DNA from: Bombella sp. ESL0385
Lineage (GTDB): Bacteria; Pseudomonadota; Alphaproteobacteria; Acetobacterales; Acetobacteraceae
DNA length: 64,000 nucleotides
NCBI RefSeq assembly: GCF_009725755.1
Contig: NZ_WNIJ01000001.1
Span: 496,001-560,000, forward strand
Direction: 5' to 3'
Part shown: positions 48,068-56,443 of the stretch, in pieces
Layout of the letters: the number at the start of each line of letters is the position of its first letter
Numbering within the stretch: position 1 is the first letter of the stretch
Program-made: the position numbers and the translations under genes
The notes under the pieces: generated by a model
What the model saw: the letters and a program-made list of their open reading frames with translations, nothing else
The model's database searches: none
Told to the model about the DNA's origin: nothing

Positions 48068-50797
48068 ATGAAAAAACTAGCAGCCAGTCTGATAGGGTTG
48101 GTGGTCGTGCTGACAGGCATCAGCCTTGCCCCACAGTTTTTGATAGACCAAAACCATTTGCGTGAGCGGGTGACGGCGGTGTTCCAAGCCCAAACAGGCT
48201 TAGAGCTTAAAATGGGAGAGACGTCTTTTCAGCTCTTACCATGGCCGTCTTTCCAAGCAACGAATGTGATGTTAACGCGCCCGGGCTGCTCGCCCTTTGT
48301 TGTGGCGCGGTCTGTCCATGCGGATATGTCTTTATTTGCTTTATTAAACCGTGAAGTGTCTTTTCAAGATTTCACAGTGGATGGAGCTGGCGTTATTGTG
48401 CATCGGGCGCGTGAGGGACAATGCTCCACATGGTTGCCTGTGTTGACCCAATCACAAGGCGAGGCAGCGTCTCCTCCCATCGCTGTGGCAGGGCGGGTCC
48501 ATCCGCGTTGGAAGGTAAGCTTTGGGGCTTTGCATTTAAAGAATGCTACGCTCTCATGGCAAGATGATGTACCAGCAGGTGAGGTGCCCTTTACGGGGCG
48601 TATTCAGATAACCCGTTTAGAGCTAGATGGCATGCGTAGTGCCAGCCCGTGGGTGGATATGAGCGGGCAATCTGAACATACAGTTTTTACCGCACGCGGG
48701 CGTATAGGGCCGTTAGCGCGTTTACTCTCTGCCAAAGCAGAGCAAAAGGGGCCGTGGCCTTTCAGCCTTGGTATGACGTTAGGGAGTGGTCCCCAGCAGG
48801 ATCACGCTACTTTAGATGGCGCGATGAGCGATGCGCATCGTTTGCAGGGTTTAGCCTTTACGTTGGAGGGGCATTGGGCCTCTCTCAAAGGATTGCATCG
48901 CTTCTTCCCTCAGTTTCTTCCTGTAGAGATAGAGCAGCTTGATGGCACGCTGCGCCTTCATGCAGTTGATGTTCCGCATAAGGTTGATGCTGGGCTTGAT
49001 AAAGGGGCTGATGTCGCGCTGACAGATGCTCTATTGCATGTACCAGAGCGTTTGCGCCCTGATGTGATTCATCTCCATTTAGGGCATGTACTAGCTCCAA
49101 CGGGGCTTCAGCTACGGGATGTGCAGCTGGATGCTGATAATGGGCAGGCTCCGCTTATTGTGCAGAGCAAGGCCATATGGGGGCGTTATGCGTGGCGTCT
49201 TAATGGAGAGGTGCAGAGCTTACAACAGGCCGTTGCTGCGGGTTTGCCAGATGAATCCGCCCCCGTAATGGTGAAGATGGAGGTCCAAGGTCAGGATAAA
49301 ACCTTGGCGAGCTTGTTTAACCAAAACGAGGCAGAAAAGAGCGATGCGGCGCAAGAGCATGTTTCGTTCGCGTTGCAAGGCCAGATGGGGCGGAAGGGCA
49401 GCATGCTGGATGTCTCTGGCCAAGCGGGCCTTTTGCAGTTGCCTGATTGGGGAGTGTTCTCCGGCCTTTTGCTGCATGATATGCATCTGAAAGGGCAGCT
49501 TGCTCTTGGGGCGATAGGGGAGGCGGGCTTGCCTGCCGTTACAGCGCGCGATGTCGTGTTGGAGAGTCAAGAGATTGGTGGAACAGCTACGATGACGCTT
49601 CCCGCGCCTTTAGGGGCTGCTGGGTTGACGGGGCAGATACATCTTACCCATTTGGATGGGACGCGTTTCCATTATGCGCCGGTTATGGAGTTTGCAGGTT
49701 CCGCAGCGGAACCTTCTGTGCCGACTTTATCACTTGGTGCTGCGCTAAAAACAGTGGAGCCGCCAGCTGCTGCACCTTCGACTGAATCGCGCTCAGCAGG
49801 GGATCGGTATGTGGGGGCGCAATATGCTGGCTCTCATGATAGGGAGGTCGAGGCTAATCCACCGGGTGATAATGCGTTGGGGGCTGCATTTACTAACGTA
49901 CCCGGCCATGATGGCCCTCTGGCTCGCTGGTTAGGGGCTATGGCGGTCCAGCCTGTAGATGTGGATTTTACAGCCGATCATCTCCAAACTGAGGCGATAG
50001 AGTATCAGGGTTTGCATCTCCATCTTTTAGGGCATGAGGGGCATGTTGTTCTTTCCGTCTTAGGAGGTGCAGTGCAGACAGTGCCGTTATCGGGTGAGAT
50101 TGTGTTGGATGGTTCTGCCGCACCTTTGCGGATGGGTATGAAAGCAGACCCGCTCATTTTGCCCGCACGTTGGGTGCAGTTGGCGTTAAACCAGCCTGTC
50201 ACGGTGGAGGGGCCAATTCAACTTGTGGGGGCTTTAGGGACGGAAGGCGCGCATCCATCTGACCTTTTGCAAGCGATTGAGGGGCAGATGGGTCTCTCAG
50301 TTGTGGATGGACGTATTTATAGAGAGGTTTTGGCCCCCTTAGCAGGCCCTGCGGCACGGTTGCTCAAGTTGGGTGATGGCACTATGGGCCTGCGCTGTGC
50401 TGCGGGCGTGGTGCAGTTTGACCATGGGCAGGCTCATTTTGGGGATATGGCTTTGGAGGTCAAACATCTTTCGGTCCTTGGGCAGGGCAGTATGGCCTTG
50501 GCAGACCAAAGCTATACGCTTCAGCTTATGCCCCATGTTAGTGTGATTGGGGCGGATTTCTCCACACCATTGCTGCTGGAGGGTAAAGGGGGAAGCGTTC
50601 ATATCGGTACAGCAGGGAAAGATGGCGTCCCCGCTTTGCCCCCGCTTGATACAGCAAAATTTGGTGATGATGCTTGCGCCTATGCTGTGCAACAAGCACG
50701 CGCAGGGCGGCAAGGTTTGCCCCTACCTGAGCGGGAGCAAGACCATGGCGGTGGTGCAGGGGGTATCCTGCGTGCGCTTGGCCTTGGTGGGCATTAA
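48068..50797 (+). CDS. AsmA-family protein
   Basis: 909 residues. The N-terminal membrane anchor (K-K-L-A-A-S-L-I-G-L-V-V-V-L) is followed by an AsmA-type domain: F-Q-L-L-P-W-P-S-F matches the L-x-P-W/Y-P block of AsmA. The large beta-rich periplasmic middle part has a low-complexity stretch near residue 570-600, and the C-terminus repeats the AsmA fold (L-S-V-V-D-G-R-I). Probably part of lipid transport or outer-membrane assembly. Found 59 bases after the pseudouridine synthase. Confidence 0.88.
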   Translation: MKKLAASLIGLVVVLTGISLAPQFLIDQNHLRERVTAVFQAQTGLELKMGETSFQLLPWPSFQATNVMLTRPGCSPFVVARSVHADMSLFALLNREVSFQDFTVDGAGVIVHRAREGQCSTWLPVLTQSQGEAASPPIAVAGRVHPRWKVSFGALHLKNATLSWQDDVPAGEVPFTGRIQITRLELDGMRSASPWVDMSGQSEHTVFTARGRIGPLARLLSAKAEQKGPWPFSLGMTLGSGPQQDHATLDGAMSDAHRLQGLAFTLEGHWASLKGLHRFFPQFLPVEIEQLDGTLRLHAVDVPHKVDAGLDKGADVALTDALLHVPERLRPDVIHLHLGHVLAPTGLQLRDVQLDADNGQAPLIVQSKAIWGRYAWRLNGEVQSLQQAVAAGLPDESAPVMVKMEVQGQDKTLASLFNQNEAEKSDAAQEHVSFALQGQMGRKGSMLDVSGQAGLLQLPDWGVFSGLLLHDMHLKGQLALGAIGEAGLPAVTARDVVLESQEIGGTATMTLPAPLGAAGLTGQIHLTHLDGTRFHYAPVMEFAGSAAEPSVPTLSLGAALKTVEPPAAAPSTESRSAGDRYVGAQYAGSHDREVEANPPGDNALGAAFTNVPGHDGPLARWLGAMAVQPVDVDFTADHLQTEAIEYQGLHLHLLGHEGHVVLSVLGGAVQTVPLSGEIVLDGSAAPLRMGMKADPLILPARWVQLALNQPVTVEGPIQLVGALGTEGAHPSDLLQAIEGQMGLSVVDGRIYREVLAPLAGPAARLLKLGDGTMGLRCAAGVVQFDHGQAHFGDMALEVKHLSVLGQGSMALADQSYTLQLMPHVSVIGADFSTPLLLEGKGGSVHIGTAGKDGVPALPPLDTAKFGDDACAYAVQQARAGRQGLPLPEREQDHGGGAGGILRALGLGGH

Positions 50798-50814
50798 AGA
50801 GAAGGGGGTAGAGC

Positions 50815-51513
50815 GTGGTACAAGCGCGTAAACGCTTTTGGAAGCATGTAACCGTTGGGCCGGTCGGAGATGATGGGCAACAAGGCGTGTTGCTAGATGG
50901 CCGGCCCGTGCGCTTACCTGCGGGAGCTGTGTTGGCGGTATCGTCACCCGCCCTGGCTCATGCTCTGGGGGAGGAGTGGCAGCAGATTGCTAAAGGGGCG
51001 CATTTCACCCCTGATGATTTGGTGCTGACGCGTATTACCGGGAGTTATATTGAGCGTATTTTGCCCGACCGTACCGCGACAGAGGCCGTTCTCTATGGCT
51101 ATGGGATTGATGATAATCTCTGTTACCAAAGCGAGGCACAGGATGGGGCTTTAGTTAGCCGCATCCTTACGTGGGCAGCGGAGCAAGGGTTACATCCTGA
51201 CATGACTGAGGCGGTGATGCCGCTAGAGCAGCCAGAATCCTACAAAGAGGCAGTAAAAGCCACGCTGGCGAAGATGGACCCTGCCTTATTGGCCACGTTA
51301 GGGGTTATGGTCCCTATTATGGGCAGTTTGCTGCTGCCTCTCGCCCTTGTGCGGGGGATCGTGTCTTTTGATGACGCTGTGCATCTTGCCCATGCAGATG
51401 AACATCAGCAGCTTACAAAATGGGGCCATGACAAAGAGCTGGCCCGCCAATTAGAGCGCAAAAACGCGGATATTGCGGATGCGCTCCGTTTCTATAACCT
51501 CATGCAGGGCTAG
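50815..51513 (+). CDS. ATP12-family F1-ATPase assembly chaperone
   Basis: 232 residues. ATP12 binds the alpha subunit of F1-ATPase during assembly in mitochondria and Alphaproteobacteria. The N-terminal R-F-W-K-H-V-T-V block, L-L-D-G-R-P-V-R-L-P, and the later Y-K-E-A-V-K ... helix region fit. The start is GTG at 50815 after GAAGGGGG, 17 bases beyond the AsmA gene. Confidence 0.92.
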   Translation: MVQARKRFWKHVTVGPVGDDGQQGVLLDGRPVRLPAGAVLAVSSPALAHALGEEWQQIAKGAHFTPDDLVLTRITGSYIERILPDRTATEAVLYGYGIDDNLCYQSEAQDGALVSRILTWAAEQGLHPDMTEAVMPLEQPESYKEAVKATLAKMDPALLATLGVMVPIMGSLLLPLALVRGIVSFDDAVHLAHADEHQQLTKWGHDKELARQLERKNADIADALRFYNLMQG

Positions 51514-51514
51514 A

Positions 51515-51540
51515 ATAGCGGGGGTATTACACCCCGCTAT
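51515..51540. terminator. Possible hairpin between convergent ATP12 and ispDF genes
   Basis: ATAGCGGGG (51515-51523) pairs with CCCCGCTAT (51532-51540), a 9-bp stem with an 8-base loop, overlapping the ispDF stop codon. No T-run follows, so it is a weak terminator at best. Confidence 0.4.
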
Positions 51541-52744
51541 CGGGCACCATGACGCTGACGGCGGCTGTAGCGGCGATGCCTTCTTCACGCCCGGTGAAGC
51601 CGAGACGCTCGGACGTTGTGGCTTTGACGGAGATGCGGCTGGGATGGACCTTGAGCAACTCGGCCAAACGAGCGCACATGGCCTGAGCATGAGGGCCGAT
51701 TTTGGGGCGTTCGCAGATGATGGTGAGGTCAGCATTCACCAATATCCCCCCCTTGGAGCGAATTAACTCCCCGGCATGGATCAGGAAACGAGCGGAATCC
51801 ATATCGCGCCATTTCTCATCTGTGGGGGGGAAATGCCGGCCAATATCACCCTCATTAAGGGCACCGTAAATCGCATCGCAAAGTGTATGGATTCCCACAT
51901 CGGCATCAGAGTGACCGGCAAGGCCCTTCTCATGAGGAATCTCAATACCGCATAGGATGAGCTTACGCCCCTCAGCAAAAGCATGGACATCATAACCCAG
52001 CCCAACACGCGGTAGGAGCGGTGGGGTAGGCTGGTTTTCTTGGCTTTGCATGGCACGTTCAAGCCGCATAAGGTCCTCCGTAACGGTCAGTTTAATATTA
52101 TCTTCGGCCCCCATAACGATAGCCACAGGGTGGCCTGCTGCCTCTAAAAGTCCGGCATCATCGGTTAAGGCTGTACGGTGGCGGGTATGGAGGGCGTACA
52201 ATAAAGGAAAGGAGAAGCCCTGCGGGGTTTGCGCACGCCATAGCCCATCACGCGGGACGGTATCGGTGATGATGCCGTCTTTGACCTTCTTTAACGTATC
52301 GCTGACAGGCAGGGCAGGGATAACGCCTTCATGATGCTTTAACGCCTCTAAAACACGGGTAATGAGGGCCGCTGGCACATAAGGGCGCGCACCATCATGA
52401 ACAAGCACAATATCAGGGGGCGTGGGCAAAGCAGCCAGAGCCTCCAACCCAGCGCGCACACTATCATGACGTTCGGCTCCGCCGGGGACGGGGGAAAGAA
52501 CATCCAGCCCTGCTAGAGCTTGCGGGAGGAGAGGGTCACTGCCTACAGGTTGGAGATAATCAACATGCGGTAAAAGGGCGAGGGCCGCATGACGAATAAC
52601 AGGCTGTCCCGCAAGGAGATGGAATTGCTTGCTGATGGCTGCTTGTTCTTCTGTCGCACCAGCGGAGAATCGCCGCCCACGCCCTGCGGCAAGGAGGAGG
52701 GCCGCAACGCGCTTGCGTTTGATGGGAGAGGGAGTGGCGTCCAA
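51527..52744 (-). CDS. ispDF: Bifunctional IspD/IspF enzyme
   Basis: 405 residues in two domains. Residues 1-230 are IspD (CDP-methylerythritol synthesis): A-A-L-L-L-A-A-G-R-G-R-R-F, V-H-D-G-A-R-P-Y, T-P-Q-G-F. Residues 245-405 are IspF (cyclodiphosphate formation) with metal ligands in G-Y-D-V-H-A-F (Asp252, His254) and the A-G-H-S-D-A-D-V loop. Steps 3 and 5 of the non-mevalonate isoprenoid route. The IspDF fusion is common in Alphaproteobacteria. The start is a TTG at 52744 with AAGGA 8 bases upstream; no Met exists before the IspD nucleotide motif. Confidence 0.95.
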   Translation of the reverse strand: MDATPSPIKRKRVAALLLAAGRGRRFSAGATEEQAAISKQFHLLAGQPVIRHAALALLPHVDYLQPVGSDPLLPQALAGLDVLSPVPGGAERHDSVRAGLEALAALPTPPDIVLVHDGARPYVPAALITRVLEALKHHEGVIPALPVSDTLKKVKDGIITDTVPRDGLWRAQTPQGFSFPLLYALHTRHRTALTDDAGLLEAAGHPVAIVMGAEDNIKLTVTEDLMRLERAMQSQENQPTPPLLPRVGLGYDVHAFAEGRKLILCGIEIPHEKGLAGHSDADVGIHTLCDAIYGALNEGDIGRHFPPTDEKWRDMDSARFLIHAGELIRSKGGILVNADLTIICERPKIGPHAQAMCARLAELLKVHPSRISVKATTSERLGFTGREEGIAATAAVSVMVPDSGV

Positions 52745-52771
52745 GGAGGCGTCCTTCGCAAAACCGGGAGG

Positions 52772-53248
52772 TTAGTGGGTCATGCCGATATGATGGGGGC
52801 TGTCTAGGCTAAAAGCTGGCACGGTGACATCAAAGCGATGGCCGCTTGTAGGGGCTATCATGTGATAGATGCCCTCCATAAAACCGCTAGGGGTTTTAAG
52901 CTCCGCCCCGGATGTATATTGGTAGCTGTTTTTGGCAGCGATGATGGGTTGCTCCCCCACAACGCCCTCGCCATGCACTTGTTCTTGGCTGCCGCGCTCA
53001 TCGGTGATGGTCCAGCTGCGGGAGAGAAGTTGGATGCTCTCTTGGCCGTTATTTTCTATCAAAACATGATAGAGCCACACATAGCGATGCTCATCAGGGT
53101 CGGAATGTTCATCGACCCAAAAGGGACGAACATTCACCGTGACATCGCCTGTACGGGCAGTAAAAGCGGGGAGGGAGGTTATAGGCTCTAGCTCAACAGT
53201 GTCTGTATCAGCCAAAGAAGCGTCCGTGGGAGAAGATGTATCAGACAT
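52772..53248 (-). CDS. apaG: ApaG protein
   Basis: 158 residues; the fibronectin-III-like ApaG domain covers about 30-150. Conserved blocks V-R-P-F-W-V, Y-V-W-L-Y-H-V-L-I-E-N, L-S-R-S-W-T-I-T-D and G-V-V-G-E-Q-P are seen. ApaG proteins are linked to magnesium/cobalt resistance, but the mechanism is not settled. The N-terminus is about 25 residues longer than the E. coli protein and acidic. It lies 27 bases before ispDF. Confidence 0.94.
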   Translation of the reverse strand: MSDTSSPTDASLADTDTVELEPITSLPAFTARTGDVTVNVRPFWVDEHSDPDEHRYVWLYHVLIENNGQESIQLLSRSWTITDERGSQEQVHGEGVVGEQPIIAAKNSYQYTSGAELKTPSGFMEGIYHMIAPTSGHRFDVTVPAFSLDSPHHIGMTH

Positions 53249-53305
53249 AGGCTCTTACTAGACTCATTAAAACAGTTTGTCACGGCTATGAGGGCCGCAT
53301 CTTAT

Positions 53306-53343
53306 AGAAAGGCCGCCCATCATGGGGGAATGATGGACGGCCT
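53306..53343 (-). terminator. Rho-independent terminator of metZ
   Basis: A 14-bp stem with one mismatch (53310-53323 with 53330-53343) closes a 6-base loop. Read on the minus strand it is followed by TTTC. It lies 44 bases after the metZ stop codon and before apaG. Confidence 0.65.
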
Positions 53344-53386
53344 AGGGGGTGTGTGGACACACCTCCTTATAGCACAAGAAGGGGGG

Positions 53387-54601
53387 TTAGCGTCCAGCCC
53401 TTAAAGCAGCTTCTGCCCCACGGCGAATATCTGCGATGAGGTCCTCTGCATCCTCTAAACCAACAGAGAAGCGGATAGAACCATCGGTAATGCCAAGGGC
53501 ATTGCGTTGCTCTTGCGTCAGCTTGCGGTGTGTTGTGGTGGCAGGATGTGTAGCAAGGCTGCGTGCATCACCAAGATTGTTAGAAATAGCAATGAGTTGA
53601 AAGGCATTGAGGCACGCAAAAGCCCCTTTCTTGCCATTTGCAACGGTAAAGGCAATCAGTGTGCCACCATTGCTCATTTGTGTGTGTGCAAGCTTTGCTT
53701 GGGGATGGTCCTTCCGTCCCGGATAGCGCACAGCGGTAATACCGGGAAGGTCGCCTAGCACATCAGCAATACGGGCAGCATTGCGGGCCATAGCCTCAAC
53801 GCGGAGTTGTAAGGTCTCTAGCCCCTTAGAGAGAACCCACGCATTGAAGGGAGAGAGCGTGTTACCTGTATTGCGAACAAAGGGTTGCAGCGTCTCGGTA
53901 ATCCATTTTTGGCTCCCTAGAATCGCCCCGCCCATCACACGGCCTTGCCCATCAATATGTTTGGTGCAGGAATAGATAACGACATCGGCCCCAAGCTCTA
54001 ACGGTTTTTGGCCGACAGGGGTGGCAAAGACATTATCGACCATAAAGAGCGCACCCGCTTTATGAGCAAGCGTGGCAATATGGCGAATATCCAGCACATC
54101 CAGCATAGGGTTGGAGGGGGTCTCAATCAGCACAGCCTTGGCAGGGCGGGAGAGGGCTTCCTCCCACGCTGCGGGGTTGGTGCCGTCAATCATGACGGTC
54201 TCAATCCCATAAGAGGGGAGCAAGCTGTCGAGCAGCCAATGGGTGGAGCCAAAGAGCGCGCTGGAAGCAACAATACGGTCCCCCGCTTTAAGATGGGCGA
54301 GCAACGCGCAGGAGACAGCCCCCATGCCGGTGGACGTCGTTTGGCAGGCCTCGGCTCCTTCTAGCAGGGCGAGACGGTCTTGCAGGGCATCGACCGTGGG
54401 ATTGCCATAGCGGGAATATTGAAGATGTTGAATCGTGCCTTCAAAAGTAGCCTCGGCTTGCTCGGCACTATCATACACAAAGCCGGATGTGGGGAAGATG
54501 GCATCGGATGTCTCCCCATGTTCGGTACGATGGCGCGCGTCATGCAGCAGGCGAGTACCTGTGCGACAGGAGGCGAGGAAGGTAGGGTCGGTAGAGGGCA
54601 T
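53387..54601 (-). CDS. metZ: O-succinylhomoserine sulfhydrylase
   Basis: 404 residues of the Cys/Met-metabolism PLP family. MetZ makes homocysteine from O-succinylhomoserine and sulfide, the direct sulfhydrylation route to methionine. The PLP lysine is K214 in S-C-T-K-H-I-D-G-Q-G-R; Y-S-R-Y-G-N-P-T and the D-N-V-F-A-T-P block are typical. The R-V-M-G-G after the lysine fits MetZ better than MetB or MetC. The ATG at 54601 follows a perfect GGAGG; the frame is open 54 codons further up but overlaps the leader. A SAM-II riboswitch lies upstream. Confidence 0.92.
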   Translation of the reverse strand: MPSTDPTFLASCRTGTRLLHDARHRTEHGETSDAIFPTSGFVYDSAEQAEATFEGTIQHLQYSRYGNPTVDALQDRLALLEGAEACQTTSTGMGAVSCALLAHLKAGDRIVASSALFGSTHWLLDSLLPSYGIETVMIDGTNPAAWEEALSRPAKAVLIETPSNPMLDVLDIRHIATLAHKAGALFMVDNVFATPVGQKPLELGADVVIYSCTKHIDGQGRVMGGAILGSQKWITETLQPFVRNTGNTLSPFNAWVLSKGLETLQLRVEAMARNAARIADVLGDLPGITAVRYPGRKDHPQAKLAHTQMSNGGTLIAFTVANGKKGAFACLNAFQLIAISNNLGDARSLATHPATTTHRKLTQEQRNALGITDGSIRFSVGLEDAEDLIADIRRGAEAALRAGR

Positions 54602-54695
54602 GGGTTCCTCCAGCTGAAGAGGCAGTCGCATCCTAACGAGCCGCCTTATTAAGATGGAGGCCGTTGGAAGTCCTGATTCTGCGGGGGAGAAACAG

Positions 54696-54752
54696 GGCCT
54701 CTTTAGCGCATATTGTTTAACCTCGCCGCAAGCCGGCCTGTCAAATCGCGAG
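54696..54752 (-). promoter_or_regulatory. SAM-II riboswitch in the metZ leader
   Basis: Minus-strand sequence CTCGCGATTTG ... GGCTTGC-GGCGAG-GTTAAAC ... GCTAAAGAGGCC. The stem CTCGC/GCGAG, the GATTTG loop, GGCTTGC and the GCTAAAG tail match the SAM-II (metA motif, SAM_alpha) consensus known in Alphaproteobacteria. In SAM-II the tail pairs back into the loop when S-adenosylmethionine binds and switches off methionine genes. The 3' AGAGGCC can also pair with GGCCTC about 36 bases further on, which may form the expression platform. The metZ start is about 95 bases downstream. Recognised by eye; a covariance search would settle it. Confidence 0.85.
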
Positions 54753-54753
54753 G

Positions 54754-54773
54754 GTAATGGCACTAGCCATTAC
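54754..54773. repeat. Inverted repeat at the metZ transcription start
   Basis: GTAATGGC (54754-54761), spacer ACTA, GCCATTAC (54766-54773): a perfect 8-bp inverted repeat. By the promoter position it covers about +1 to +20 of the metZ transcript and ends one or two bases before the SAM-II aptamer. It can be an operator or a stabilising 5' hairpin. Confidence 0.65.
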
Positions 54774-54779
54774 ATGCTG

Positions 54780-54808
54780 ACTATGCGCTTGGGGTGCGGG
54801 GGCGTCAA
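54780..54808 (-). promoter_or_regulatory. Promoter of metZ
   Basis: On the minus strand TTGACG (54808-54803) and CATAGT (54785-54780) are separated by 17 bases, 5 of 6 and 4 of 6 matches to the sigma-70 boxes. The predicted start near 54773 lies at the edge of the inverted repeat. Confidence 0.6.
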
Positions 54809-54828
54809 GCATAACTATTACGAAAAAA

Positions 54829-54834
54829 TATAAT
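54829..54834 (+). promoter_or_regulatory. -10 box for the tRNA-Gly gene
   Basis: A perfect TATAAT lies 50 bases upstream of the tRNA. The -35 region is weak (around 54805-54811). The leader would be about 43 bases, trimmed by RNase P. Confidence 0.45.
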
Positions 54835-54883
54835 GCAGGGGATTGCACAGTTTTGTCCTCCCCAGTATAAGGAGCCTCGTTGA

Positions 54884-54957
54884 GCGGATGTAGTTCAATG
54901 GTAGAACGGCAGCTTCCCAAGCTGCATACGGGGGTTCGATTCCCCTCATCCGCTCCA
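54884..54957 (+). tRNA. tRNA-Gly (anticodon CCC)
   Basis: A full cloverleaf is visible: acceptor GCGGATG with CATCCGC, anticodon stem GCAGC/GCTGC around loop TTCCCAA (anticodon CCC), T-arm GGGGG-TTCGATT-CCCC, discriminator T, and an encoded CCA at 54955-54957. It reads GGG glycine codons. Confidence 0.95.
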
Positions 54958-55005
54958 AGATTTCCTTAAAAGTTGGATGAGATGCGTTGCCCGTTAGGTA
55001 GAGCC

Positions 55006-55518
55006 TTACGGGCTGTTGAGCGTGTCTTGATAATGTTGGCCATCAAAGACCCACCGGTCATTCCCATTGATGAGCAAATCCGCCATGCCATTATGATAAC
55101 GCCGTGTGATGCGAATGGTGCCATTCACGCTATCGAGCAAGGTCTCCCAGTCATTTCCAGCTTTACGGTAGATGGAGGTTGTGCATCCAGCCGAGCCGCA
55201 TAGCCGGTAGGATTGAAGTTGCACAAAGAGAATCGTCTCTTTTTGGCGTGGGGAGAGTCGAGCTGTCCCTGTAAGGATGATGGGCTGGTCATGATGACGG
55301 GCGGCATCATCTAGTAAATCGGCATTAAGAGCGCGTGCTTGCTTGTCGAGCTCTGTACCGGGGTGGGCGGTGAGTTCTACCGGGGTTGTGCTAGGGGCGC
55401 GATACGCATGAGGGGCCGTTTTAGCCATGGCAGGGAGCAGAGATGTGAGTGTGCTTATGGCGGTGAGGGCCACAACAAGATTAAAGCGACGGAGAGAGCG
55501 GTGGTGTAAGCCTATCAT
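55006..55518 (-). CDS. Secreted hypothetical protein with a Cys pair
   Basis: About 170 residues, not recognised. A signal peptide ends near P-A-M-A-K. The mature domain has two close cysteines in L-C-G-S-A-G-C-T-T, likely a disulfide, within a strand-rich C-terminal half ending F-D-G-Q-H-Y. Start ATG 55518 is chosen because AGGAG lies 7 bases upstream; another ATG sits at 55524 with too little spacing. It converges with tRNA-Gly. Confidence 0.72.
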   Translation of the reverse strand: MIGLHHRSLRRFNLVVALTAISTLTSLLPAMAKTAPHAYRAPSTTPVELTAHPGTELDKQARALNADLLDDAARHHDQPIILTGTARLSPRQKETILFVQLQSYRLCGSAGCTTSIYRKAGNDWETLLDSVNGTIRITRRYHNGMADLLINGNDRWVFDGQHYQDTLNSP

Positions 55519-55571
55519 AATCATGCTCCTGTAGTGGCTAAGGCAGGGCGAGAGGGGGGTATATAGGGTGA

Positions 55572-56300
55572 TTATTCGTAACGCAATGTGACGACAAGGA
55601 CATCACGATAAGCTGGTTTTGTCGGGTCTTCCGGCTCTACAGGGGTAACGCCATGATAAACGCGATGGTCATTGACGATAGCGGTATCGAGCGGGTCTTT
55701 CAAAGTAAAAGAGCCGAGCTGTGTTTCTTTATCTAGGGCATGGATGCTCGTAACGCCCTCGCGAATATTGATACGGTTGATCATAAACACAAAGACCCAA
55801 TCTACACCATCGCGATGCATACCCTCTGGTGTTGGTCGGCCCGCTGCATCGGTGGCGGCTTCGATGCGGAATTGATGAACCTCCACATGCCATGAGGCTG
55901 GGCGTGCATGATCTTGGGTCAGCTGATTCGCCACTACTGCACTCGCTTTTAGAATAGCTTGCAGGGCAGGATGGGCACAAATGGCCTCCTCAATAGGGTT
56001 GAACCATCGTTCTACCCCGCCATTGAGGAGGTTATAATCACGGCTCTGATAATGGGGTTGATGCTCCTTGCGCGTTATCTGTCCTTTATTGATGGAAAAG
56101 GTTCCGTAGCGGCGGCGGCGATAACGCCCATTATCGGCCATGTAGCGGTCCATCCCTAGATGGTTCCAGCTTGTGGCGAAGCTTTCCCAGTCTCGCAGAC
56201 CATAGGGCTGTAGCCATGCTTTGGCATCCGCCGCAGGAAGATGTAGGAAGCCCTGCTGATGGAGCTGCTTTTGCGTGGCGTGGCGTAGGGTGGATGTCAT
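55572..56300 (-). CDS. 2-oxoglutarate/Fe(II)-dependent dioxygenase, BsmA/isoleucine dioxygenase type
   Basis: 242 residues. The iron triad is visible as His162 and Asp164 in M-H-R-D-G and a distal His (His216 in V-Y-H-G-V-T-P-V); the late Y-R-D-V-L-V block holds the Arg that binds 2-oxoglutarate. This is the 2OG-Fe_Oxy_2 pattern whose studied members hydroxylate free amino acids such as isoleucine. The substrate here is unknown. ATG 56300 is chosen; the frame continues 36 codons upstream without family features. A single gene. Confidence 0.82.
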   Translation of the reverse strand: MTSTLRHATQKQLHQQGFLHLPAADAKAWLQPYGLRDWESFATSWNHLGMDRYMADNGRYRRRRYGTFSINKGQITRKEHQPHYQSRDYNLLNGGVERWFNPIEEAICAHPALQAILKASAVVANQLTQDHARPASWHVEVHQFRIEAATDAAGRPTPEGMHRDGVDWVFVFMINRINIREGVTSIHALDKETQLGSFTLKDPLDTAIVNDHRVYHGVTPVEPEDPTKPAYRDVLVVTLRYE

Positions 56301-56443
56301 GGCAAGCGAATCTCTCTCCAACACGGATATGGAGTGTGTGTCGAGGAGTATAGACGGACTATAAGGGCTTGTCTGTATCAGGTGGTGCAATTCCCCCTTT
56401 CGCCTCACAGTAAGGCAAGAGGGGAGAGAGCATTGGAGCGGCG

